From an uncultured Bacteroidia bacterium (GTDB lineage: Bacteria; Bacteroidota; Bacteroidia; Bacteroidales; ML635J-15), in the NCBI GenBank assembly GCA_902776565.1, contig CACYQN010000016.1, positions 1 through 64,000 of the forward strand: a stretch of DNA of 64,000 nucleotides, written 5' to 3'. Of the stretch, positions 26,011-34,490 are shown piece by piece (the first letter of the stretch is position 1; every line of letters begins with the position of its first letter). Position numbers and translations under genes: made by a program. A model generated the notes under the pieces. The model ran no database searches. It had not been told where the DNA came from and was given only the letters and a program-made list of their open reading frames with translations.

Positions 26011-28491
26011 CTATTGGTATTCGGCTACAATGTGTAGAGATATGTTGTCGTACAAAAAGTTTGCTTTATCCTTGTTGAAAAGGTAGTATTTTATTGTCTT
26101 GCCTCTGTTGCTTTTCCCTGCAGGAATTGTAATTGTCGTTTCAAAATGTTCCATTCTGCCTGTGTTCAATGATTTTCCGTCGTTGGAAAGCATTGGCACC
26201 GACATGTAGTAGTCGTCGGTGGATATGACTAAATTAGGTAATGGACGTAAGGTGTCAATATTTTTAATGTCGAATTTAAGTACGTTTGTTATTGTTTTGT
26301 ATTCCTTTTCGAGGGTAATGCTGGGACATATTGGGGCAAAATCGACATTTTCTCCTATCGAAACATACCTGTTCCCCTTTTCTTCGGTTACATATCGACT
26401 GAATATTTCAAGTGAATCGGTGTCGAAGTCAATGTGTTTGCTGTAGAGAATCTCTGCATTTTCAACTTGTTTCAGTCTGTTGGACTTTACTACGTACCGG
26501 CTCACGATGTTGAAATTGTTCAGTTCGTCGGAGTATTTGTCGTGTATGGCATCGCTTTTTATTAATGTAAAGTCGAGGTCTTCTTCCATCTTGTAGGTTT
26601 CGCCTCTGCTTATATAGTATTCTCCGTTCAGGTAGTCAACGACTTCACGGTTGTTCAGCATAAATGCCATTTTTTTGTTGCATCTGTATTGCTTTGCAGT
26701 GTCGAGAGTCGTGCCTATCCAATGACAGTAATTGCTTGTCTTGTATTTGTAGTTTTTCGACAGATAGGCATTAAGCGTGGGAGTTATGTCGTCGTGTGCG
26801 ACTACGGCTTTCATGCTTCGCGGCGACTTTATAAGCGGCGAATAAATTATCAGTGGTACGTTGAATGAATACAATGACACACCTAACGGGAGCATTCCCA
26901 TGCGGTGGTCTCCAGTTATCACAAATATTGTATTCTCGTATTCGGGCAGTGTCTTGTAGTAGTCGATGAGTTTGCGGACGCAGTCGTCGGTGTATGCAAA
27001 GCAGGCATATATGTCGAGATTGTTTTGTATTTTGCTCTTTTCTTTTGCTGGCATATCGGCGTGGGATTTTAGGATTGTCTCAACTTTTTGCTTATAGGTG
27101 TCTATGTCGTTGAATATGAATGGTTCGTGTGTAGAAAGGGTCATGTATATGTCGGTGTATGGAAGCTGAGGAGGATTGGTATCCCTATGTTCAATGGCGT
27201 GTCTTATCAGTTCTTCATCGTCGATTCCCCAGCGGTGGAAGTCGTTTAGTATCTTGTATGTTGCAGAATCGATAGCGGTCATTTCGGGCTTGTAAATATA
27301 GTCGACGTTGTTCAGTTTCAGGAAGATGTCGTATCGGTCGAATTCGTGTACACCGCCATAGTAGTACGATAGGGAGTATCCGTTCGATTTCATGTCCTTT
27401 AGCAGAGAATTGTGGTTGGGTATAGGCTCCCATATTTGTATGAATCCGTGTTCGCCGTATGGTGCCGAGGCAAAGATTGCAGGCAGCACGCCAAAGGTAC
27501 GTTCCGATGCCGACAGGCAATTGTTCCAATAAAGCCCACATTGCTTCAGACTGTCGATATATGGGGTAAATGAAACTGTTGGATTTACAACTCCTGTGAG
27601 CCGCTGTCCAAGGCTTTCAACAATGATGAATACAAAGTTGGGCGGATTGCCGTCGCTTGTGGGAGAAATCAAATTGCCAAGCACATCCTCGTAGTTGTTC
27701 TTATGGTACAACGGATAGTCGTGGTTTGTATATTCCTTTTCGGGAAACAATGACTGATATTTTAATGCAGCATTTCGTGTTTCATCGGTCATATTGCCAT
27801 CCGAAGTTGCCCATTCTTGCGAGATTCTTATGTAGTCGGTTATTTTTACTGTTGTGTACGACGGCTGGTTTATTGCCAGGCAGAATCTGCGGTGGTTGTC
27901 GTAGAATTTTTCTTTACGGATTATTTCCGAATAGTTTATTGAAATTGATGCTATAATACTGATTATTATGCATATAGTTGCAACTATGAAATTGATTTTT
28001 ACTTTTTTCCACACAAATGCCAGAGCAATTATTGAGATTGCTGGCAAGACAAAACATAGTATCGGTATAATGCTAAATGATGTTGATGCGCCAATTATTC
28101 CCTTTATTTCTTCCGACGAGTAGGCGAATATCACTTGGTCGAGTGGCATTGTGGTATTGCAGAAATATTCGTTGAGTAGCAGAGAAAATATGCAATAAAT
28201 GAATATAAGGGCAAGTGATATTCCGCGTGTAGTCTTGGGCAAAAGCGTGTGCAGTATCATAAATGGCACAAATCCCCAGCACATTATGTGAAGCATGGTT
28301 ATAAGGTCGAATATGCTTCCCGACATTATTGCCGATATACCACTGGCGTCAACGTCTATGCGGAAATATGTCGACAAGCCGAAAGCAAGCCTGATTATGA
28401 GCATAAGGACAAGCATAAGGACGTTAAGTTTAGCCCATTCGCAGATGGTTTCCTTTATCCTGTTTTTATCGAATATGCTTGAGGCTTTCAT
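26011..28491 (-). CDS. LtaS-like sulfatase-superfamily membrane enzyme
   Basis: An 826-residue protein with about five N-terminal membrane segments (within residues 18-190) and an alkaline-phosphatase-superfamily catalytic domain (about 265-600): metal-binding FVFIIVESLGQ, catalytic Thr in SASERTFGVLPAIF, MTLSTHEPF, and metal ligands in VITGDHRMG. This architecture fits LtaS/MdoB-type phosphoglycerol or phosphoethanolamine transferases, so it may add a phospho-substituent to a surface glycan or lipid. About 190 residues follow (635-826); the last 100 form a beta-rich module whose end resembles that of the neighbouring acyltransferase. It is convergent with copy 2 above and follows the acyltransferase gene by one base. 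Confidence 0.82.
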   Translation of the reverse strand: MKASSIFDKNRIKETICEWAKLNVLMLVLMLIIRLAFGLSTYFRIDVDASGISAIMSGSIFDLITMLHIMCWGFVPFMILHTLLPKTTRGISLALIFIYCIFSLLLNEYFCNTTMPLDQVIFAYSSEEIKGIIGASTSFSIIPILCFVLPAISIIALAFVWKKVKINFIVATICIIISIIASISINYSEIIRKEKFYDNHRRFCLAINQPSYTTVKITDYIRISQEWATSDGNMTDETRNAALKYQSLFPEKEYTNHDYPLYHKNNYEDVLGNLISPTSDGNPPNFVFIIVESLGQRLTGVVNPTVSFTPYIDSLKQCGLYWNNCLSASERTFGVLPAIFASAPYGEHGFIQIWEPIPNHNSLLKDMKSNGYSLSYYYGGVHEFDRYDIFLKLNNVDYIYKPEMTAIDSATYKILNDFHRWGIDDEELIRHAIEHRDTNPPQLPYTDIYMTLSTHEPFIFNDIDTYKQKVETILKSHADMPAKEKSKIQNNLDIYACFAYTDDCVRKLIDYYKTLPEYENTIFVITGDHRMGMLPLGVSLYSFNVPLIIYSPLIKSPRSMKAVVAHDDITPTLNAYLSKNYKYKTSNYCHWIGTTLDTAKQYRCNKKMAFMLNNREVVDYLNGEYYISRGETYKMEEDLDFTLIKSDAIHDKYSDELNNFNIVSRYVVKSNRLKQVENAEILYSKHIDFDTDSLEIFSRYVTEEKGNRYVSIGENVDFAPICPSITLEKEYKTITNVLKFDIKNIDTLRPLPNLVISTDDYYMSVPMLSNDGKSLNTGRMEHFETTITIPAGKSNRGKTIKYYLFNKDKANFLYDNISLHIVAEYQ

Positions 28492-28492
28492 T

Positions 28493-30052
28493 CTAATGGC
28501 TTATCGAAACTTTAGCATTTTTGAACTCTCCGCAGTGTCCGTCTTTATTCCAGAAGTATATCTTCAATACATTTTTCTTGGTATTCTTTACGAAAGGTAC
28601 TACGTGGTTGTACGAAAAGTTGAATTCCTTGAACTCACCATCGCTGTTTGCCGGGATGTCGAATTTTGTCCAGACCATGTCGGGAATTTCGAGGACGATA
28701 GGAATTGCTTCCGCACCCTTGTATTCTACGCTTCCCTCGATTTGCAGGTTAGTGTATCGCTTGTCCATGTCGAGCTTTGTAATTCTTGAATAAGTGTCGG
28801 CAGTTCCTATTGTTCCGCAGTCAGCCATTTCGCCCGACGAAATGAAGTTTGGTTGCTTTACATCTATCCCTGCGTATGTGTAATATGCAGCAATTATTGT
28901 GAAGAATGCAATTAATGCCGTTTGCAATATGTTTCCCGTAATGCGTGTTGCACGGCAATCATTTATCTGGACTTTTGACAGAGGCCTTGTTATTAATTCG
29001 TAAATCTTTTTTGCTGCAATCGAGGCGCACCATACAATAAGCAGGAACACAATTCCAGCGAGCAAATGCCATGCGGCATTGTCGTAAATGGCTGCAAACT
29101 TGAGAACTGGATGCCTTAAAGCGCCATGGACTGCAAAAATTGCCATCGATATTCCACCGAAATGTACCAGTGTCTTTTTCAGTATGCGTTTTCTTATCGG
29201 AATAGCTTTCAGTCCCTGGTATGTAAAGATTGTTATTATTGTGACGGCAAAGAATGTAAGCGGATAGAAATATTTGTAGAAATTGCCGAGAACAAATAAT
29301 GTGATTGCGGCAAAAAGCCAAATTATGCTTATTTTGGGCTGCTTGCTTGTTGCAAGCAGGATTCCGAGGCAGAATTCGGGAAGATGTCCAGGCATGTTCA
29401 TCATTATCATCTCGCCGTCGAAAAGTCCAAGCTGGAATTTATATATGTATATTATTGCGTACGAAATCAGGCAGATAGAAAGAAACGCCTTCCAGCCGAA
29501 CCTTTTTGTTAACCTGTATAGGATTGGGAAAAATATGTATAGCTGTAGTATGAGTGCGAAGAACCACCACGGACCATTCAGTGTAAGTGCCGAACCTGGC
29601 ACAAGTGTTTGAATGAAAAGCAGTTTGTAGCAAAGTTCGGTTTGCTCGGTATCGGAGAAAAGTCGTCCTTCGGTAAGGGTTATTGTAAAGAACAGGAATA
29701 GTACACCAACGATTAGAAGAGGGTAGAGTTTCTTTATTCTTTCCCAGAAGAATGGCAACCACGAGCGTTCGTTCTTCATCATCGACCTTGCAAGACCGTA
29801 TCCGCTTATTAGCAGGAACAACTGAACGCCAAAATGTCCAAAATAGCTGAAAAGTATGTTTACAAATTCCAGAGGCATCTTTCCTAGTAAGTTGAATAGG
29901 TTGCTAATACTGTCACTCCAAAATAGGAATTCGTTCTCTACAGGAGAAGGTGGCAGCCAATGAAAGAAATTGTGTAGGCATATCAACAATATGGCAGAGC
30001 CTTTTATTATTGCAGTATCGTTTGTATTGTAATGCCTGAATTCCATAAACAA
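28493..30052 (-). CDS. OafA-like acyltransferase 3 with C-terminal beta module
   Basis: A 519-residue protein. Residues about 10-375 are an acyltransferase-3 membrane domain with about 10 segments: FRHYNTNDTAIIKGSAILLICLHNFFHW carries the family's N-terminal His region, and FGVQLFLLISGYGLARSM is typical. This family O-acylates LPS or exopolysaccharide sugars. After the last membrane segment (about 376-395) a periplasmic beta-rich module of about 120 residues follows, ending NVLKIYFWNKDGHCGEFKNAKVSI. That module resembles the C-terminal end of the LtaS-like neighbour. The two genes are 1 bp apart and probably co-transcribed with the lipoprotein at 30083-30796. Confidence 0.85.
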   Translation of the reverse strand: MFMEFRHYNTNDTAIIKGSAILLICLHNFFHWLPPSPVENEFLFWSDSISNLFNLLGKMPLEFVNILFSYFGHFGVQLFLLISGYGLARSMMKNERSWLPFFWERIKKLYPLLIVGVLFLFFTITLTEGRLFSDTEQTELCYKLLFIQTLVPGSALTLNGPWWFFALILQLYIFFPILYRLTKRFGWKAFLSICLISYAIIYIYKFQLGLFDGEMIMMNMPGHLPEFCLGILLATSKQPKISIIWLFAAITLFVLGNFYKYFYPLTFFAVTIITIFTYQGLKAIPIRKRILKKTLVHFGGISMAIFAVHGALRHPVLKFAAIYDNAAWHLLAGIVFLLIVWCASIAAKKIYELITRPLSKVQINDCRATRITGNILQTALIAFFTIIAAYYTYAGIDVKQPNFISSGEMADCGTIGTADTYSRITKLDMDKRYTNLQIEGSVEYKGAEAIPIVLEIPDMVWTKFDIPANSDGEFKEFNFSYNHVVPFVKNTKKNVLKIYFWNKDGHCGEFKNAKVSISH

Positions 30053-30082
30053 AATTTATTGCAAAAGTAAAAATATTTTGGT

Positions 30083-30796
30083 TTAGTATGCAATTGGTTC
30101 GTCATGGTCAACCAATACGACTTTTACCGAGTTGTTATTGCACAAATCGATTATCCTTTGGTTACTTTTTTCCTTTTGCTCAGTCGGTGTTTGCCATAGG
30201 TGTATGTTCTGTTCTGGAAAATGGTCTATTAGAAGTTCGCCCATCGCATCTTCGTTGCTTATTGCATCGGGGGCGAGTTCTTCTATAATCCTTTCAGTAT
30301 CGGTTATCCATGTAGCTGTATCGACATTGTTCCATTGCAAGTTTTCTGTCCAGAGGATGACGCGCAAGCCGTATTTTTTGATTTTCTTTAGGGCTTTTGA
30401 GTCTCCGCTTTCAACGAATAGGTTGTCCTTCATTCCTTTGCTTTCCATTATGGAACAAATTATATCAGCGGCTTTGTCGGCATTCTTTGAACTTAGGTTC
30501 TTGAAGTCTATCCAGAAATATTTTTTAGCAGGATTGTCAATCGCGTCGAACCATTTGTCAAGTTGCAGATTGTTGGCGGTATCTTCGATATTGTGTCCGA
30601 CAAATATTTTATTTTGATATTCAGAATAGTAAACATCGACTTCCAATCCATTGAAGTGTTTACTTTTTTCTTTTGCCACAGTTGTATCGTTTACCCTATG
30701 TGCCCATTGTTTGGATTCAGGGTAACAGAAATCAGGTCTTGTACAACTTGTAAGAAGCGAGAAAAATGCAATTATAAAAAGGAAGTTTAGCTTCAT
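30083..30796 (-). CDS. GDPD/menorin-like lipoprotein
   Basis: A 237-residue lipoprotein (lipobox LLTSC, Cys about residue 18). The mature part looks like a TIM-barrel of the glycerophosphodiester-phosphodiesterase type in its divergent FAM151/menorin form: WAHRVND at the start (the His), FNGLEVDVYYSE (the Glu/Asp pair), KIFVGHNIED (second His), YFWIDFKNL, NLFVESGD, LRVILWTENL and VKVVLVDHDEP at the end. If active it would hydrolyse a phosphodiester in the periplasm. It is first in a minus-strand set with the acyltransferase and the LtaS-like enzyme, which fits a pathway handling phosphoglycerol-type groups. The family call is from motif order only. Confidence 0.6.
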   Translation of the reverse strand: MKLNFLFIIAFFSLLTSCTRPDFCYPESKQWAHRVNDTTVAKEKSKHFNGLEVDVYYSEYQNKIFVGHNIEDTANNLQLDKWFDAIDNPAKKYFWIDFKNLSSKNADKAADIICSIMESKGMKDNLFVESGDSKALKKIKKYGLRVILWTENLQWNNVDTATWITDTERIIEELAPDAISNEDAMGELLIDHFPEQNIHLWQTPTEQKEKSNQRIIDLCNNNSVKVVLVDHDEPIAY

Positions 30797-30813
30797 ATTG
30801 TTCTATATAAACA

Positions 30814-30843
30814 AAAAAAGAACCTCGTTAAAGGTTCTTTTTT
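30814..30843 (-). terminator. Intrinsic terminator of ppiD
   Basis: Arms AAAAAAGAACCT (30814-30825) and AGGTTCTTTTTT (30832-30843) with a 6-nt loop, starting 17 nt after the ppiD stop. A- and T-runs on both sides allow action on either strand; only the minus strand has a gene running into it. Confidence 0.85.
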
Positions 30844-30859
30844 GTGTGTTATGTGTTGA

Positions 30860-33019
30860 TTAGAAGAACTTAGCTCTTCTGTCGTCCATCTTTATGTTTT
30901 TCTTTACGGCATTGTTCATGCGATACGTATAACCTCTCATATATTCCTGCATCTTGGCAAGCTTGTCGTTTTCGAAGTCCTGCTTTTCGGGAGCAGCAGT
31001 CTTGTTGAGAACCTTGATTACATAAACGCCGTTGTTGCCGTCGATAGGAGCGGAGACTGCGTTAACTTCGCTGCTAAGAGCCACTGCGTTAACCTTCGGT
31101 TCGATAAGTCCGAGACCTGGGAGCGAGAAGCTTGAGAAGTTGATGTTGGTGAGTGTGTCGGTCTTAGCACCGAACTTCTGAGCAACTGCGTCAACAGTCA
31201 TTCCGTTCATTTCAGCCATCATCTTTTCGGCCTTCATCTGCTTTCTTACTTCTGGTTCGATAACTTCCTTGGTGTCCTCGAAAGGAGTGAAGCCTTTTTC
31301 ACGAATCTTCGAGAGCTTTACAACGAGGAACTTGTCGCGTGCAGAGCTTTCAAAAACATTTGATATGTCACCGATTTTCCTGTCTTCGTTGAATGCCCAG
31401 CGAACAATTTCACGACCGTTGTCAATACCTGGGATTACATTGTCGCTCATATCGGTGATTCTGTTAGCCATTCTTACGTTAAGGTTCTGGTCTGTAGCAT
31501 TCTTGTCGAAATCTTCAGCAGTCTTGCTTTCTGCCAAGAACTTGTTTGATGCGTGGAATGCAGCTTCGTAAGTGGTCTCCGAGAACTTGATTTCCTGGTC
31601 GAGAACAGCGACTTTAATCTTTCTTACAGGCTTTGTCTGCGAGTTAATCTTTATGATATGAACTCCGTAAGGTGATTCTATGACCTGAATTGTTCCTGCT
31701 GCATTGGCAAAGCAAGCATCATTGAATTCGGGAACCATTGTGCCTTCGGTAAAGTCGCCGAGGCTTCCGCCGTTGTTCTTAGAACCTGGGTCCTGAGAAT
31801 ACTGGACAGCCATTGCTGCGAAAGCTGCAGAATCGGACTTTGTGCTTCTAAGTATGTTTGCGATGCTGTCGGCTGTAGCCTTGCACATTTCCATTGTGAT
31901 GCTGTCTGTTGGTCGGAGCAATATGTGCGAAGCGTTTACCGAGTCGGGTCTGTTGGCGGTTTCAAGTATTCTGCCGAACAAGAAGTAGTCGCCCTGTCTA
32001 GTTACTTCCGACATTGTACCAGCTTCTGAATTGAAGAATTCTTCGTTGAAACCGATTGTTTCTGCATCCTTTTTGTTCATATAGCTGTCGTCCTTGTACA
32101 TACGGTTGTATCTGTCTTCGGGACGGCTGTTGCTGCTGTTCAGCTGAGCAAACGAGAGGTAGTTGTCGGTGAGTGCAGCCATTTCGGTGCGAAGGTCTTC
32201 AGTGTTCTTCTTGATTTCAGCGATGTCGTTCTCAGAAGGAACGATGTCGAATACGACGTATTCAAGGTCTCTGTTGTCCTGGTCTTCTACGAATCTCTTC
32301 TTGTGCTTGTCGTAGTAAGCCTGCATATCCTTGTCAGTGACGGTGATGTCCTCGTCCTTTATTGCGCTGTATTCCCTGTAAGCGTATGCGAAGTCAACAG
32401 TGTTGGTCTGGTCTTCGTAGTACATTTTTGCGAGTGCAGTCGGAGTGTAGAATCCCTTGGATACCATATTGCCGTACTTCGAGCTAATCTGGTCTTCTGC
32501 TATTGCTTTCTTCCAGTAGTCGGCGATAACTTTGTAGTTGGGGTCTTCTTCTGCATTGTCGAAGAAGTTTTTCGGAGCCTTTGTGTCGTATTCTCCGTTT
32601 TCATTCTTCTGCAAGCCGAAATTCTGCACTATGATATTGTGTGCGTGAGTTGGACCGTAGAGGAGGTCTTCGAGTTCCTCGTCGCTAACGCCCAAGCCTA
32701 CTTCTTCGTAATACTTGTTCCAAACGTATGTGTTGAGAATGTCGTTCCATGCACTTTCCCTGAGGCTTCTTTCTGTGTTGGCATCAATGTTTCTGCCTTG
32801 CTGTGCAACCTCGTAGAACAATCTGTGGTTGTTGTAGTTGGCGCTCCATTCGCTGTAGTCAACCTTCGAGCCGTTTATCTTTGCTATGACGGAATCGTCT
32901 CCGTGACCGATACGTCCTGAGCTGAGGAAGTCACCAAGCAGGAAGGCGAGCAAAGCCAAGCCGACGATAACAATAACTAAAACTCCACATTTCTCTCTAA
33001 TGTTCTGTAATACTGCCAT
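30860..33019 (-). CDS. ppiD: PpiD-type peptidylprolyl isomerase
   Basis: Inner-membrane-anchored periplasmic chaperone for newly exported proteins. The 719-residue protein has a single N-terminal anchor (CGVLVIVIVGLALLAFLLGDF, about residues 11-31), a long helical SurA-N-like region (about 40-240), a parvulin domain (about 340-460) with NASHILLRPTD, QYSQDPGSKNNGGSLGDFTEGTMVPEF and SPYGVHIIKI, and a second parvulin-like C-terminal part. This is the usual Bacteroidota PpiD/SurA layout. It has its own promoter and terminator, so it is monocistronic. Confidence 0.92.
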   Translation of the reverse strand: MAVLQNIREKCGVLVIVIVGLALLAFLLGDFLSSGRIGHGDDSVIAKINGSKVDYSEWSANYNNHRLFYEVAQQGRNIDANTERSLRESAWNDILNTYVWNKYYEEVGLGVSDEELEDLLYGPTHAHNIIVQNFGLQKNENGEYDTKAPKNFFDNAEEDPNYKVIADYWKKAIAEDQISSKYGNMVSKGFYTPTALAKMYYEDQTNTVDFAYAYREYSAIKDEDITVTDKDMQAYYDKHKKRFVEDQDNRDLEYVVFDIVPSENDIAEIKKNTEDLRTEMAALTDNYLSFAQLNSSNSRPEDRYNRMYKDDSYMNKKDAETIGFNEEFFNSEAGTMSEVTRQGDYFLFGRILETANRPDSVNASHILLRPTDSITMEMCKATADSIANILRSTKSDSAAFAAMAVQYSQDPGSKNNGGSLGDFTEGTMVPEFNDACFANAAGTIQVIESPYGVHIIKINSQTKPVRKIKVAVLDQEIKFSETTYEAAFHASNKFLAESKTAEDFDKNATDQNLNVRMANRITDMSDNVIPGIDNGREIVRWAFNEDRKIGDISNVFESSARDKFLVVKLSKIREKGFTPFEDTKEVIEPEVRKQMKAEKMMAEMNGMTVDAVAQKFGAKTDTLTNINFSSFSLPGLGLIEPKVNAVALSSEVNAVSAPIDGNNGVYVIKVLNKTAAPEKQDFENDKLAKMQEYMRGYTYRMNNAVKKNIKMDDRRAKFF

Positions 33020-33071
33020 TACCTTAAATGTTTAAAAATTAGTCTATAATAATAAAATATTTTTTGGAGTG

Positions 33072-33101
33072 CAAAGATAGTAATAAAATTCTTCGCTACA
33101 A
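33072..33101 (-). promoter_or_regulatory. Promoter of ppiD
   Basis: Minus strand: TTG (33101-33099), 19-bp spacer, TATCTTTG (33079-33072). The leader to the start at 33019 is about 50 nt. Confidence 0.72.
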
Positions 33102-33299
33102 TCAAAAAAATAAAAAATGATTTGCCTTTTGCTTCTTACGATATCTTCTCGTTATACCTTATTATATAAAGAGGTTTCTGGAGATAGTTATTTGTTGTAA
33201 TTTATATGTCTTTTTTTTGTCTGTGTGATAAAACAAAATGCAAAAATAGTCGTATAATATTTAGAGTTTATTAATCGGGTTGTTTAAAAACAAAAAGTC

Positions 33300-33677
33300 A
33301 TGGAAGAAGAAAAGACCAGATATTCTAAGGAAGAACTTGAGGAATTCAAGGAAATAATTTTGAAGAAACTTGAACGTGCGCAGGCTGATTTTGACTTGTA
33401 CAAAAGTATGCTGACTAAGGAAGATATGAACGACATCGATGATACTTCGCCTACTTTCAAGGTGTTGGAAGAAGGGCAGAACGTGTTGTCGAAGGAAGAA
33501 ATCGGTCGTATTGCACAGCGTCAGCTTAAGTTCATACAGAACTTGCAGGCTGCACTTTTCAGAATTGAGATTGGTACCTACGGCATCTGCCGTAAGACTG
33601 GCAAGTTAATCCCCAAGGAGAGGCTTCGCGCAGTTCCTCATGCAACCCTTTGCGTAGAAGCAAAGCAGAATAGGTAA
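33300..33677 (+). CDS. DksA/TraR-family protein with half zinc finger
   Basis: A 125-residue protein with a coiled-coil N-terminal half (about residues 8-90) and the DksA globular end GTYGICRKTGKLIPKERLRAVPHATLC. In DksA the zinc is held by two C-x2-C pairs. Here only the first Cys of each pair remains (C-R-K-T and C-V-E-A), so zinc is probably not bound in the usual way; this loss is common among Bacteroidota homologues. DksA-type proteins enter the RNA polymerase secondary channel and tune rRNA and amino-acid promoters with ppGpp. Single gene with a strong terminator. Confidence 0.88.
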   Translation: MEEEKTRYSKEELEEFKEIILKKLERAQADFDLYKSMLTKEDMNDIDDTSPTFKVLEEGQNVLSKEEIGRIAQRQLKFIQNLQAALFRIEIGTYGICRKTGKLIPKERLRAVPHATLCVEAKQNR

Positions 33678-33680
33678 GAC

Positions 33681-33709
33681 AAAAAAGACCTCATTACGAG
33701 GTCTTTTTT
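33681..33709. terminator. Bidirectional intrinsic terminator
   Basis: Arms AAAAAAGACCTC (33681-33692) and GAGGTCTTTTTT (33698-33709) with a 5-nt loop. It serves the dksA-like gene (+) and, from the other side, the lipoprotein gene ending at 33726 (-). Confidence 0.88.
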
Positions 33710-33725
33710 TTTGATATTAAGTGAT

Positions 33726-34319
33726 TCATATCCCCACCTTCTCGACGAGTTCAACAAGTTCGTCCAGATGGATTTCACGCGAAGGGATTTCAAAGTCGAA
33801 GCCTTCGTCTTCGATGAATTTGTTCAGTTCGTTTATGTTCCTAAGACGCTTCGTGATGTCTAGCTCTATCCTGAGGTAATTGTCGCCGTGAGCAATGAAA
33901 TATCCTTTGAAATATCCGCCGGATGTCTTGCAGGCACAGGTTTTCATCTTGTATTTCGTAACACCTACATATAGTTCGTTTCCTGCAAGCCGCTTTACGA
34001 ATCCATACGATTCCATTCCGAACCGTTCTTCATCGAAGAAAAATGAATTATAGGCAAAATTGCCGTTCTTTACCGACTTTACCGAATCGGGCGGATAAAT
34101 TGTCCTGCGTTCGTTGGAAGAATATTTTGCACGGAAAAAATTGTAGTACGACATCGGGGAGAAATATACCAAGGCTTCCTTTTCGGAATTGTCGTTGAAG
34201 GTGATTGTCGCCTTCTCCCATTTTTTTGCGGGAATGCACGAAGACAACAATAATGCCGATAATAAAAACAGCAATGTAATCTTTATTGGCAGTATTATAT
34301 TTTGTTTTTTCAAAAACAT
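33726..34319 (-). CDS. Lipoprotein, function unknown
   Basis: A 197-residue lipoprotein (lipobox LLSSC, Cys about residue 28). The mature part begins with a beta-like stretch KATITFNDNSEKEALVYFSPMSYYNFFRAKY and includes a Cys-Ala-Cys segment (KTCACKTSGGYFKGYF). I know no family. It may be a small beta-barrel-like domain with a conserved ERRTIYPPDSVKSVKNG turn, of the kind seen in Bacteroidota proteins that follow a 'response to surface' pattern, but this is speculation. A palindromic repeat element ends 16 bp upstream of its start and may have displaced its original promoter. Confidence 0.7.
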   Translation of the reverse strand: MFLKKQNIILPIKITLLFLLSALLLSSCIPAKKWEKATITFNDNSEKEALVYFSPMSYYNFFRAKYSSNERRTIYPPDSVKSVKNGNFAYNSFFFDEERFGMESYGFVKRLAGNELYVGVTKYKMKTCACKTSGGYFKGYFIAHGDNYLRIELDITKRLRNINELNKFIEDEGFDFEIPSREIHLDELVELVEKVGI

Positions 34320-34334
34320 TACTTATAACAAACT

Positions 34335-34489
34335 GTCATTCCGCAAGTCAGAACAATAATGCGATACGGGCAGGGAGCATAATATTGTTCGACTGTGCGG
34401 AATCTCCTATAAGTACCCAGTGGAGATTTCGCATAAGCGGACTCACAAGGCTCGTTCCTGCGCCTGTTCGTTCTGCTTTGCGAAATGAC
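34335..34489 (+). repeat. MITE-like palindromic repeat element
   Basis: About 155 bp with near-perfect terminal inverted repeats: GTCATTCCGCAA (34335-34346) and TTGCGAAATGAC (34478-34489), one mismatch. Inside lie the hairpin TGCGGAATCTCC (about 34395-34406) and GGAGATTTCGCA (34422-34433). The flanks resemble each other (TTATAACAAACT and TTATAAAACT), a possible target duplication. It ends one base before the ribH stop codon. Blocks recur at 21385-21535 and 15634-15694. It codes for nothing. Confidence 0.72.
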
Positions 34490-34490
34490 G

